This document shows positions 54,898 to 64,000 of a DNA stretch of 64,000 nt, one piece after another. A program made the translations under genes and the position numbers. Origin of the DNA: Allantophomopsis cytisporea. Taxonomy: Eukaryota; Ascomycota; Leotiomycetes; Phacidiales; Phacidiaceae. The notes under the pieces were generated by a model. The model saw nothing but the letters and a program-made list of their open reading frames with translations. It ran no database searches and was not told the origin of the DNA. Location: positions 124,001-188,000 of the forward strand of contig CP103021.1 in NCBI GenBank assembly GCA_024752435.1. The letters are read 5' to 3'. Every line of letters begins with the position of its first letter. Within the stretch, counting starts at the first letter, position 1.

Positions 54898-57800
54898 GGT
54901 CGAAATTGATGCGGATGTACACTAGGACATGAATTGGCGTTTAGGAATACGACTTGTGGTTTTTACCAAGGAAGTCGCCGAGCACGATAGAGAATGGACG
55001 TGAGAGCAAGATGGTTCGATATGAAAGCTGCCTCGGAACGTGGTGGCAAGTTGACAGGCAGCAATAAGCAATTCACGGGTCTCTGCTTTGCATCTACATT
55101 CGGTCCCGAACTTTGACACTTTCTGCATTTCCCCCGTTCATGTTTCCATGCATCTACCATCTATTACCATACCACTCTTGAATGTCAATGCACGCACCTG
55201 GCAGTTATCATGAAAACCAGCATGCTAACAACACCTCGGGATGCCTCCGGCACTAGGATTTCCTGCCCAATAAAGATATGATAGCCTGGCTGGATCTAAA
55301 ACAAATGTCATATGGTGGCACACAAGGACGTTGTTGGGCTCCCATCCATAAACGTTGGAGACTACAGAATATCCTTAAGGTGCTGAGAATGTCTCAGCTA
55401 TTCTAGACGTCGTCGAGACCCTCGAGCACAAACGGCATTCTGGCTCCGCATGAAGTGAGATTAAGATCGAGATTGCAATATAGCCACCCACATGATCGGG
55501 TCGCCTCTCAAACACCAGGCCCCACGTGTGATATGTGACAGTTAATCAATCCGGGGTAGCTCAAGACTACTGCCGTACACGGATATCACTTTGTAATCGG
55601 CGAAGTGCGGCTACTACCATACTTCTATGCAGTATCCAAAAATTCTCGCCCAAAGTGAGACCTGACTCACTAAACGCGGGACACAAACCTTTCGATCTTT
55701 GAGTTCTTCCTGATGGAACCAGAGCTATTCATTCTGTAGTGCTCTGGGCCCTGATAGATCGAGTCCTTGTCTCACCGTTCAAGAATCTCAAGTTTGGTAT
55801 CCAGATACGAACTTTTCTTTCATGATCATCTGCGCAGGACTCTACGCTGGACGGGCAATGCAACAGGACAATGCACACCGTCTTCTGTTGACACAGGGGC
55901 GGGGTCTCATGAGTTGGCGCTTCCAACAATGATAAGAGTTGACGAAAGCGACATCGTTCGTCGTGAACCGCGAAAGAATATCGAATCGAAGATCAGGACG
56001 ATTTACGATTGTTTTTCATATGAAACATTCTTCATGGTTGATTATGCAACTCTATGTGCCGTCTTCGTTTCTTATCCTCGAGGTATGACGCATATCCTTT
56101 TGATCAGGTGCGAATAGTGAATGGCGTTATGATTGGGTTACGATGTTGCCACGTAGAATCGAGCCGCCATAGTTGAGGGACAGCTTGTCAAACATCACCG
56201 GGGTAGGGATATCTCCAAAAGAAAGCTGGAAGCAAAATCACACTCTGAGTGTGCTGTTGCCTATTTACATCTCGTTCGATCAAAATTGCAATAGTTTTAC
56301 CATCGAAATATGTGGAGAGTCGGACATACCCGAGCTTGATGTTCTTGTTATCGTGTGCCAATACCGAACGATGTACAGCATACTGCAAGAGAAACGTCCG
56401 GATCAGATTTTATATGCTCCCCGTACTGTTGTGGTGCCCCAGCCTCGTGGAATGAGACGCCGTAACCATAAGGATCTGATGTGATGTGAGTGTTCCGCCC
56501 GAAGACGAGCCTGCTTCGCATTAATGTAGATGCATCAACAGCTTTTTATCGCTGCGATTGGCAATACGTAGTAGCACGTCTAAAAAGAGGGGGGGATCCT
56601 TTGGGTATTTTTTGTCTTCCCTTATACTGCCCAGCAAACCTGGGCGTGAAGATGTGGCACACGCGATAGGCAGAAGGCTATTGGGTGGTTATGGTTGAAG
56701 TCAATGGTCAGATTCCTGGACTGTATCATCATGCAGTATGAAGTATCTCATGGAGATTTCGTTGATGATCCACAAACACTTGATCGTGTTTGGTTTATCA
56801 TAAGCTGAGACGGAACGATGAAAAATAGATGGCTCGCAGTAGTTCGCATCAACGAGAATGAGCCCAATGAGGCAACCGGATTCTCATCACAGAGACCACA
56901 TCACGTATCGCACATCGCACATCGCACATCGTTCCGCATTATATCGCGCTATTCTATCTCGTATTTTGGAATATCGCTAGGCCGTCCAAGGTTTCGTCGC
57001 TGTTGCTGCTATCGCAGCGGGTCACCTCAAGGAGGGTTTTTTTATTTATAAAAAGGTACATGGTACCTTGCCTGTGTCAGTTCGCAATTCTTTGGCGCTT
57101 AGCAAGTGGCAGGTTATCGTAACGCGCGCGTCTATATACCAAATTGTTAATTCTTGTCGTTTGAGAAGAACCAACATAGCTTATACTGCATGGATTACAG
57201 GAATAAACGGAATGCGTCAACGTCGTTGTTCTTGATCGATTCACTGAGTGGTATCTGTATTCTCCGATTCAGTGGTGTACAAAATGTTCTATGCAGCCTG
57301 ATTGTGTTAAACCCCCAAGCATCTCGCACCCGTTCGCCTTGAGGTAGGGGCAGTGCCCGCTTCTTGTGAGGCTGAGGTAGGTATGATGCCTACCTTACCA
57401 TTTCACTCTCGTGGGGCGGAGCCTTGCCAACTATTGTTAATTGATTCTTCAGCTGTTCACGATTTTGAATTAGCCTTTGGATTTCTCCCCCACATTCGAA
57501 AAACCCGACTTGAAAATAGCACCGGCTTGTCAACAGTAGTTGCACTAGTATTGTTGCAAGATTCCGGTCATATTGCACAGCCTACCTAGCCTTGTACATT
57601 AAGACCTGGGTCCGCGCTGTGTCTGAAGGTCCTACAAAATGTAAGCGCTTGTTACACTGTACTTGTAGTCATATCAAAATTGTTGTTGTTACAAACCCTT
57701 CCAATCGCACCTGCAGTCGTCAAGGCAGTTGCAGTTCGACCTCTAATATGCCAGACATCCTCGTCGATCCTTAGCCTCACGAATCAGTCCAACTGCAATG

Positions 57801-58018
57801 TGAAATCGTTTCCTCCCCCCCAAAACAGAGCCCCCCCAAGTCTTTCAAGTTATAAGGACAGCCTTACCCACTGTCAAGGCACACGCATCCTTCCACTACC
57901 AACAAACATTGTGTCCGGGCGTCATACATTATAAACCGTTATATCGTTGTCTCATATCCAAGTAGCAACCCCGTACACTCACACCATCGCCTAGTATTAA
58001 GTGTTCACCTGACAAAAA
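54898..58018. other. Gene-free interval
   Basis: About 3.1 kb without a supported gene. Frames up to 116 residues occur on both strands but have no domain and no supportable introns. A small CGCACAT tandem lies at 56909-56929. The last 300 bp is the probable promoter of the Pro/Gln-rich protein. Confidence 0.5.
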
Positions 58019-59740
58019 ATGGCTGCCCCTCCACCTCCCCCAATGCATCAACCTTTTATTCAAATTCCGCAAGGCGGTGGTGGTGGTCAGCCTCCGATGC
58101 CGAACCAACGTCCGCCTCAACAACCGGGCGGTATGATGGGTGCTCCTGGTCTACCACCGCAGCACCACCGAATATCGCGCATTTCGGAAATTAAAACAGA
58201 GACTCGTCTCTCGGAAGCCGATTGCAAAAAGGAACTTACCATCTATAAGGTCTACTCGCTCAATAAGCAGCCTAACTCTGGGACATGGGGGGTTATCGAA
58301 CGCGTTGAAGAGCCATATTCTCAACAACAGATCAAAGAAAAGATTCGTGCACTTAACTCACAACGCAGATCCCGATCGGTTCCAGAGAAGATAGGGGAAC
58401 TTTACCCCAAACAACATGCTCAGGTCCTCAAACTCTTGGAAGAATTAAACGCCACTGAACGGGAGCCTGATCTCGAGTGGACAATTGCCCAGTATGATAG
58501 TCTCAAGCGGCCCGTCAGGCACCCTCCGCTGTCGAAAAAATCCGGACCTAGACTTGAAACGGCTGTCATGACCCTATTCTTGAGACAGGCCCCACGACCT
58601 GGTGTTGATTGCATTGCCCTATATCAAAGAATCAGTCAACAGAGGCGCATTCCAACGCAGCAACCACCACCGCAACCGCAACAGCAACAGCGACCAGCTC
58701 AGCCACCTATGGGAATGCATCAACAGATGGGGCCAGCCCACGGTGGGCAAGGCCGTCCACTTGGTCCAGCTGGTCAATTCGGTCAGGGTGGTCAGGGTGG
58801 TCAGGGTGGTCAAGCTCTAGGTGGTCAAGGCCGTCAAGGCGGTCTTGATCCGTCCGGCAATCATGGAGGCGGTGGAGGTGGTCCGGTAAATGGGGGGAAG
58901 CCAGGAAATGGTGGTCCAGGTTTTATTGAAATCATAAAGGGAAAACCAGAAGCCAAGAAGAAGAGCAGAGGCAAAGGCAAAAAGAGACGCTCTTTGTTCT
59001 CCTCGGACTCCAGTAGTTCCAGTAGCATCTTTGATAGTTCGGATGATACCTTGTCCGACAACGACTCGCACTCCTCTTTTTCCAGACTCTCTGCTGAGAG
59101 GAGAGGAGGACGCGGAAAACGAGATCGCTACAACCATTCTCCGCGTCGGGTACCATTATCTCCTCCACGGCGACCAAAATCCCCGCTCCATCATCCTCAA
59201 GACCGCGATGCCGCTATCCTCCGGGCATATGAAGCAGGCAGGGCTCGTGCAGAGAACCCACAGCCTCGGCACCCGATCAGCACTGTCCCTCAAAGTCCCA
59301 GTGAATTCAGTTACGAAACAGCACCTGGCAGCAATGTTGCAGTAGTGGGTACCCTTCGGGCTCCACGTCGCGAAACTATCTACGTCAATCGAAGAAACTC
59401 GTTGGTTGGTGTCCCCGATCCTCGATATCGTGAACCTGCATGGACAGGGCCGAATGCTCGTGAACTGGAAACAGACCGAATAAGGAGACGCGAAGTATTG
59501 GAAGCTGAAGATTATATTGTACATCGTGAAGAAGATGTCTATAATCCTTTTCACGAGGAGCGACTGAGAGAAGAGCCACGTCTTCGACGACGCGATGATG
59601 ATGGCTTTCTTGGCCGCGGTGGTGACGTTCGACACATTGCTGTTCCTCGTCGATACCCAAGAGAAACTCCCTATCCAAGAGACAATTTCATCAGGCGGGC
59701 CCAGTCGCCTGGTCGAAGGTTCCCACGAGACTTTTTGTGA
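58019..59740 (+). CDS. Pro/Gln/Gly-rich protein with Ser and Arg/Glu-rich C-terminus
   Basis: Single exon, 573 residues, start MAAPPPPPMHQPF. Residues 1-50 are Pro/Gly/Gln-rich. A region of normal composition follows (about 52-210): SRISEIKTETRLSEADCKKE, YKVYSLNKQP and LKLLEELNATEREPDLEWTIAQYDSL look helical and folded. Next is a Gln/Pro/Gly stretch containing the DNA tandem at 58781-58812, then a basic KKKSRGKGKKRRS patch, a Ser/Asp run (about 330-355) and an Arg/Glu/Pro-rich tail. The composition resembles RNA-binding or condensate-forming scaffold proteins, but no RNA-binding domain is seen. Function unknown; single continuous coding frame favours a real gene. Confidence 0.75.
   Translation: MAAPPPPPMHQPFIQIPQGGGGGQPPMPNQRPPQQPGGMMGAPGLPPQHHRISRISEIKTETRLSEADCKKELTIYKVYSLNKQPNSGTWGVIERVEEPYSQQQIKEKIRALNSQRRSRSVPEKIGELYPKQHAQVLKLLEELNATEREPDLEWTIAQYDSLKRPVRHPPLSKKSGPRLETAVMTLFLRQAPRPGVDCIALYQRISQQRRIPTQQPPPQPQQQQRPAQPPMGMHQQMGPAHGGQGRPLGPAGQFGQGGQGGQGGQALGGQGRQGGLDPSGNHGGGGGGPVNGGKPGNGGPGFIEIIKGKPEAKKKSRGKGKKRRSLFSSDSSSSSSIFDSSDDTLSDNDSHSSFSRLSAERRGGRGKRDRYNHSPRRVPLSPPRRPKSPLHHPQDRDAAILRAYEAGRARAENPQPRHPISTVPQSPSEFSYETAPGSNVAVVGTLRAPRRETIYVNRRNSLVGVPDPRYREPAWTGPNARELETDRIRRREVLEAEDYIVHREEDVYNPFHEERLREEPRLRRRDDDGFLGRGGDVRHIAVPRRYPRETPYPRDNFIRRAQSPGRRFPRDFL
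58781..58812 (+). repeat. 9-nt tandem encoding Gly-Gln-Gly
   Basis: The unit GGTCAGGGT is repeated three times with a partial fourth inside the coding region, giving Gly-Gln-Gly repeats in the disordered section. Length variation between strains is likely. Confidence 0.85.
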
Positions 59741-60838
59741 AACTCTCTTCAGTTTTTCTTTATGTCAGTCATGTAGTATCTGGATTTTGGGGTTGTTTTA
59801 TGACTGCTTTAGCGTTGACCATGATACCTTTATTTCTTGTTGAAGTCACTTTGTTCACTGACTACGGTGCTTGTACATCTCGGAATTCTTTCTGCAAGCT
59901 GTCAGTTCTTATTTCATGATAAGTTCTCCTCACTTTATGACTCATGACGATCGTGAAGGGCTTGACGATCGCTTGGTACAAGTTGTTTCTTTTTAGAAGT
60001 TGGGTTTCTTTCAGGATTTGTTCTCCTTCAAATGAAAGTGCTGCTTCCGATTGTTGCTTCTGAATCCTATATGCATTCTTTGTGACTTCTCGAACTGAAA
60101 GGGTCGTTCTGGCCGCTGGTTCTGACTGTGATTTACACAGCGTACTGTGAGCAGTATGCTTCAACTATATATTGAGCTCTCAGAAAAGGGTCGTTTTCCT
60201 GGTCGATGCATCATTTATGGCAGCAATTACCCAACGAAACATGAATAGATACTGACATGAATGGTGGAATTTTGTACTTTTGCAGCAACAGTATGCGTTG
60301 CTGCCCATTACCGTCAAGGGATAGGGGCCGCTAAACAGCTGGCACTCTACAGTCCCTTAGACTGATTGATCCTCCGAGTGCATAAATACGTGTAGGGGCT
60401 CATTGGCATCGCCAAGTAACGAATAAAGTAGAAGAAACCCAAGCATCTTACCTTCTTCTTCTCTTCTTCTTACCTTCAATTCAAGAATTGCATTCTTTCT
60501 TCGAGCGTAATTGCATAGACTGCGACAGTTCAAGGTGGATAAGTGAATTGAAGGGATGCAACAATCATCAGGTTTCAATTGGGCGAAGAAGGTCGTCGAT
60601 GCATCGAAGCACGTAGTTACAAAGTGGACAACTCCGGAACTACTCAAGGCCCACAGGCCCCATCATACTCCGAGTCCACTAACTGACATCACAAACCGAC
60701 CCCACCACATACTTGCCCGACAAAAACATACCTCACCCCTCCAAGGTTCGATCCTCAACATCAACAACACCACTCTCCTCAATCATCATCAACAACATTT
60801 TCAAATCCCTCAATCTCCTTCGCAAAACTACCGCAATC
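59741..60838. other. Intergenic interval and triosephosphate isomerase promoter
   Basis: About 1.1 kb. No gene is supported. A 110-codon ATG frame starts at 60556 and overlaps the TPI start in another frame; it would be an upstream open frame if the transcript starts before it. C/A-rich leader sequence (CACCACTCTCCTC and similar) lies just before the TPI ATG. Confidence 0.45.
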
Positions 60839-61803
60839 ATGCCTCGCCAATTCTTTGTAGGAGGAAACTTCAAGATGTAAGTATCTAGCATCACATTGAG
60901 AGGGGTGCGAAGAATGTCCAAATGGAGAGCTGTGCTGATCCGGGGTAGGAACGGCTCTGTTGAGTCCATCAAGAAGATTGTGACCGCACTCAACGAGGCC
61001 AAGCTCGATGAGAAGACCGGTAAGTCAGCATCTCTCTCATTGCATGCAACTCATCAATTGGAGCCCCCTCGCTGGCGACAGCTCTTTTCACGGAGCTCAG
61101 CTACCCACGGACCACACCCCGCAACTCGTGCGTATAATTGGAGAAATTTACTGATGAAAAGCACACAGAGGTCGTCATCGCCCCTCCAGCCCTCTACCTC
61201 CTCCTGACCCGTGAGCATCTCCGCCCTGGCCTTGAGGTTGCCGCACAGAACGTCTTCGACAAGCCAAATGGCGCCTTCACCGGTGAGATTTCCGTGGAGC
61301 AGTTGAAGGACAGCAACATCACCTGGACTCTCCTTGGACACTCCGAGCGCCGTGTCGTTCTTCAGGAGGATGACAGCTTCGTTGCTTCCAAGACCAAGGC
61401 AGCTCTTGCTGGTGGTCTTGGTGTAATTCTCTGCTGTGGAGAGTCTCTTCAGCAGCGCGAGGCCAACGAGACCGTCGCCGTCGTCACTGCTCAGCTCAAG
61501 GCTGTTGCTAACCAGGTCTCTGACTGGAGCAAGATTGTTATTGCTTACGAGCCTATCTGGGCTATCGGTACCGGCAAGGTCGCCTCCACTGAGCAGGCTC
61601 AGGAGGTGCACGAGGCTCTCCGTGCTTGGTTGAAGAAGGAGGTCAGCGAGAAGGCTGCTGAGGAGACTAGAATCATCTACGGTGGATCCGTTAGCGAGAA
61701 GAACTGCAAGGAGCTCTCCAAGCAGAAGGATATTGATGGTTTCCTCGTTGGTGGTGCTTCTTTGAAGCCAGCTTTCGTTGATATCATCAACTCTAACTTG
61801 TAA
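60839..61803 (+). CDS. TPI1: Triosephosphate isomerase
   Basis: Three exons: 60839-60876, 60949-61019, 61169-61803, giving 247 residues. The enzyme interconverts dihydroxyacetone phosphate and glyceraldehyde 3-phosphate in glycolysis (cytosol). Exon 1 encodes MPRQFFVGGNFKM with catalytic Asn10 and Lys12. The catalytic His is in TLLGHSERR, the catalytic Glu in AYEPIWAIGTG (loop 6), and the phosphate-binding YGGSVSEKNC and GFLVGGASL follow. Length is that of a standard TIM barrel. Codon use is strongly biased towards C-ending codons as in other highly expressed genes here. The tail ends DIINSNL. Introns are short and interrupt the front of the gene, as in other ascomycete TPI genes. Confidence 0.97.
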
Positions 61804-62087
61804 AGAATGACTGAACGTGGGTTGGGTATAAATAGAGCATAATCCTCAAATCAGAGTTTTGAAAGTTAAAGATGATCGCAATTATGAAGCTATTATGATG
61901 CGATGAGTTATTATTATACAAGGAAGGTCCCGATTATTCGGTGGGAATTATACACACTTATTCATCAATTTCATTGCTCATTCCACTATTGTCTATCAGT
62001 CGCTAGTTTTTCTAACCGCCATGCAAAAACACAGAAATTCAATCGCTACCCAACGCCCAATGATCCAAAATGCTTTTCTCCACCCAT

Positions 62088-63302
62088 CTAGTACCCATTA
62101 TATCCATAGCCGCTCTCTCGCTGCTGGTTCTTGTACATGCTATGCGAATACTCGGTATCCTGGTATGTTGTGTTCCTTTTATCATCTTCGGGAATCAGTT
62201 CCTTGACCTCCCAGTTGTTCTGCTTAGTGCCAACGGAGAACTCCAAGTCCTCCTTTGTGATGGAATCCCAGTACTGTAGATAATTAGCAACCGAGAGAGG
62301 ACAACGAGATGATGAATGAGGGGATGAAAACGCACCTTGTAAACCATCATGACAGCAAGCAAGTTGCAGATAGTAGCTAGGAACAGCCCATCCAAGTAAT
62401 GTTGCACAGCATCACAGATAGTCTCGCTGAAAACATACATAATAACCTGACCAATGATAAAAAAGAAGGCCGCGAAAGCAATATCGCCCAGTGGCCAGCG
62501 ATCCTGCAGTGTGCCTAGCACTAGGAGCACTTGCATAATGGCCCAAACGACAAGGAAGGCGGCATTGACAATATACAGCACAACAAACATGCCCGTGGTC
62601 TTGTCGGGAGCCATGCCAGCAAACGACTTGAACGTGCCCAGCGACACTAGGAATGTGATGATGAACATAATCAGTGACAGGATGCGCAACAGCCAGATCG
62701 ATAGGAACGTGCCATCCTCGTAGATCTGGAAGCCAACGAAGCCATTGATCAGTAGCGATACGCAAAGTGCTGAGACGAGCCCGTTTTGCACTGCTGAGAA
62801 ATACGGATATGCTGATGAGCCGGGTGGCACTACTCCTGCATCGAGGATCAGGGAGCTCAGTGTTAACCCCATATAAAGGTAGAAGAAGGCGATGATCTCT
62901 TTCCTGCCTGCGAAGGTATTAGCATGATCTTCAAAAAAGCAAAAATAAAACCCCTCCGAGCCTCTCTTCTCTTGGTTCATCTCCGTCTCTCCTCCCAGCA
63001 TCTCGTCCTAGCATCGACCCATATACTCCTTATCTCTCCCTTATTCCTTCATGTGCCTCCCTCCAATCAGAAAGTAACATACCAACAGCAGTGAATTTAC
63101 TGCGCACATGCAGAATCATAATAACCGTCATGATGAGCGCCGCAATATGCATAAAGCTAGCCGCGCCCTCAAAGATAATCGTGTTGGCGACATCAATATT
63201 CCGCGCATAACAATTTGCCTCCGTGGGCACTGTTGTCCCAACATTTGCGCAAAGTGGTAGAGGCACCTGCTTGCAGATGCTATCGAAGTCCCCGAAGCCC
63301 AT
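62088..63302 (-). CDS. CHS7: Chitin synthase export chaperone Chs7
   Basis: Three exons on the minus strand: 63302-63083, 62907-62336, 62273-62088, giving 325 residues; all joins keep frame. Chs7 is an ER membrane protein needed for folding and export of class IV chitin synthase (yeast Chs3). The start MGFGDFDSICKQVPLPLCANVG is typical and is followed by seven membrane helices. AVGRKEIIAFFYLYM is rebuilt across intron 1; helices around LISALCVSLLINGFVGFQIYEDG-like sequence, LLRILSLIMFIITF and IAFAAFFFIIGQVIMYVFSETIC are clear, and YWDSITKEDLEFSVG begins the cytosolic tail in exon 3. Convergent with TPI across 284 bp. Confidence 0.95.
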
Positions 63303-64000
63303 TGTTGCGCTGAGCGGCCACGACTGCGAGTGAGCGAGTGTAGGGGTTTGGGCTTTGTTTAATGGTGGAGATATAGATGCTGATATAGTAAAGTAACTAT
63401 GGTGGATATGGAGAGAGGTGGAGCAGGTGGTGATGTGGAGTTGGCGGAACGAAGGGAGCGAAAGGAATATTGTAGACAGTAGTAGTGAAGTGCGAGGCTG
63501 GGTATCGAGTTGTTGCTAGTGGTGCTGCATAGCGCTGGCTGGCGAAACCAGATCGGCCGACCTTAATTCCCTACCTTATTTGTGGGTACGTATAAATAGC
63601 AACATATACCCCACGTGATTATACGCTAAGAGCAATACGAGAAATTACGAGGGATATTGTTTTGATAATAAGAGGCATTAAGGATATACATGGAAAATTC
63701 TTCTGGGATAAATTCCAAAATACTTGTTTCTTGCCACGACTTGTTGGTCTGATGATTGAGGGGAATGGATTGTAAGAGCTCTTTTTGCTGAGAAACGAAA
63801 TTTAAAAAACTACAACTCAATGTGGTTATAATCAGACCCGGTTGACTATGTTATGATATTCATCCCTGGATGTTTAGCGAAGTAGTATGACAATATTCTC
63901 AAATCTCTACCAAATCTCAAAACACTTAGGCATCAGGACCAATATCATCAAATTATCAAAATTTGAAATACTGAATAGATATGTGTTGTAGCACGTCAAA
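63303..64000. other. Promoter side of CHS7, window end
   Basis: 698 bp to the window edge. No gene is seen; the 64-residue minus frame at 63820 has no domain. It should contain the CHS7 promoter. Confidence 0.45.

Noticed and set aside
1..64000. Search for transposons, CRISPR arrays, secondary-metabolite enzymes, integrated viral genes and rRNA
   Set aside because: No transposase, integrase, reverse transcriptase, polyketide or peptide synthetase, viral replication protein or rRNA-like sequence was recognised by eye. Degraded, repeat-mutated copies cannot be excluded without a search.

Overview
The window is nuclear DNA of a filamentous ascomycete (Pezizomycotina). The evidence is short introns (about 48-220 nt) with GT-AG ends and CTRAC-type branch points, 0.5-3 kb intergenic spaces, monocistronic genes on both strands, and fungal-only families: a C2H2 plus fungal_trans regulator, a CHS7 chitin-synthase chaperone, a rotenone-insensitive NADH dehydrogenase and a GPI-anchored Ser/Thr-rich wall protein. 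The protein sequences suggest Leotiomycetes, perhaps near Sclerotiniaceae. That placement is an impression and was not tested. No rRNA, intact tRNA, CRISPR array, transposase or reverse transcriptase was seen.

Layout. 1-7.5 kb: no convincing gene; probably the upstream region of a regulator. 7.5-11.2 kb: AmdX/Adr1-type zinc-finger transcription factor (+). 14.3-17.5 kb: WDR44/Dgr2-like WD40 protein (+). 19.8-21.9 kb: a Clr5-like, Cys-rich, ankyrin-like protein (+), preceded by an unusual cluster of the 9-mer TTTTTGCGC. 23.1-25.4 kb: SANT/Myb-like protein (-). 26.0-27.0 kb: PHS1-type 3-hydroxyacyl-CoA dehydratase (-). 27.3-29.0 kb: conserved-looking protein of unknown function (-). 31.4-33.1 kb: single-pass Ser/Thr-rich membrane protein (-). 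35.9-37.0 kb: GNAT acetyltransferase (+). 39.1-40.9 kb: alternative NADH dehydrogenase (+). 43.3-43.8 kb: candidate small gene (+). 44.6-47.4 kb: CDC48 (+). 47.9-48.4 kb: small unknown protein (-). 50.0-50.8 kb: GPI-anchored protein (+). 52.7-54.2 kb: RRB1/GRWD1 (-), divergent from mitochondrial ribosomal protein bS6m/MRP17 (+) across 235 bp. 58.0-59.7 kb: Pro/Gly/Gln-rich protein (+). 60.8-61.8 kb: triosephosphate isomerase (+). 62.1-63.3 kb: CHS7 (-).

How the genes work together. This is mainly a housekeeping neighbourhood: very-long-chain fatty acid elongation (PHS1), ER and ubiquitin protein extraction (CDC48), ribosome assembly (RRB1), mitochondrial translation (MRP17), respiratory NADH oxidation, glycolysis (TPI) and cell-wall synthesis (CHS7, GPI protein). 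There is no metabolite cluster and no operon-like unit. The only obvious promoter-sharing pair is RRB1/MRP17. Multi-exon models were built by hand from splice consensus and reading-frame continuity; every one given here closes in frame.

The most unusual signal is the TTTTTGCGC array at 18957-19486: five exact and two shorter copies, all in the same orientation within 530 bp. It lies upstream of the Clr5/ankyrin-like gene and across an antisense open frame. Because the motif falls in all three reading frames of that open frame, any constraint is likely at the DNA level.
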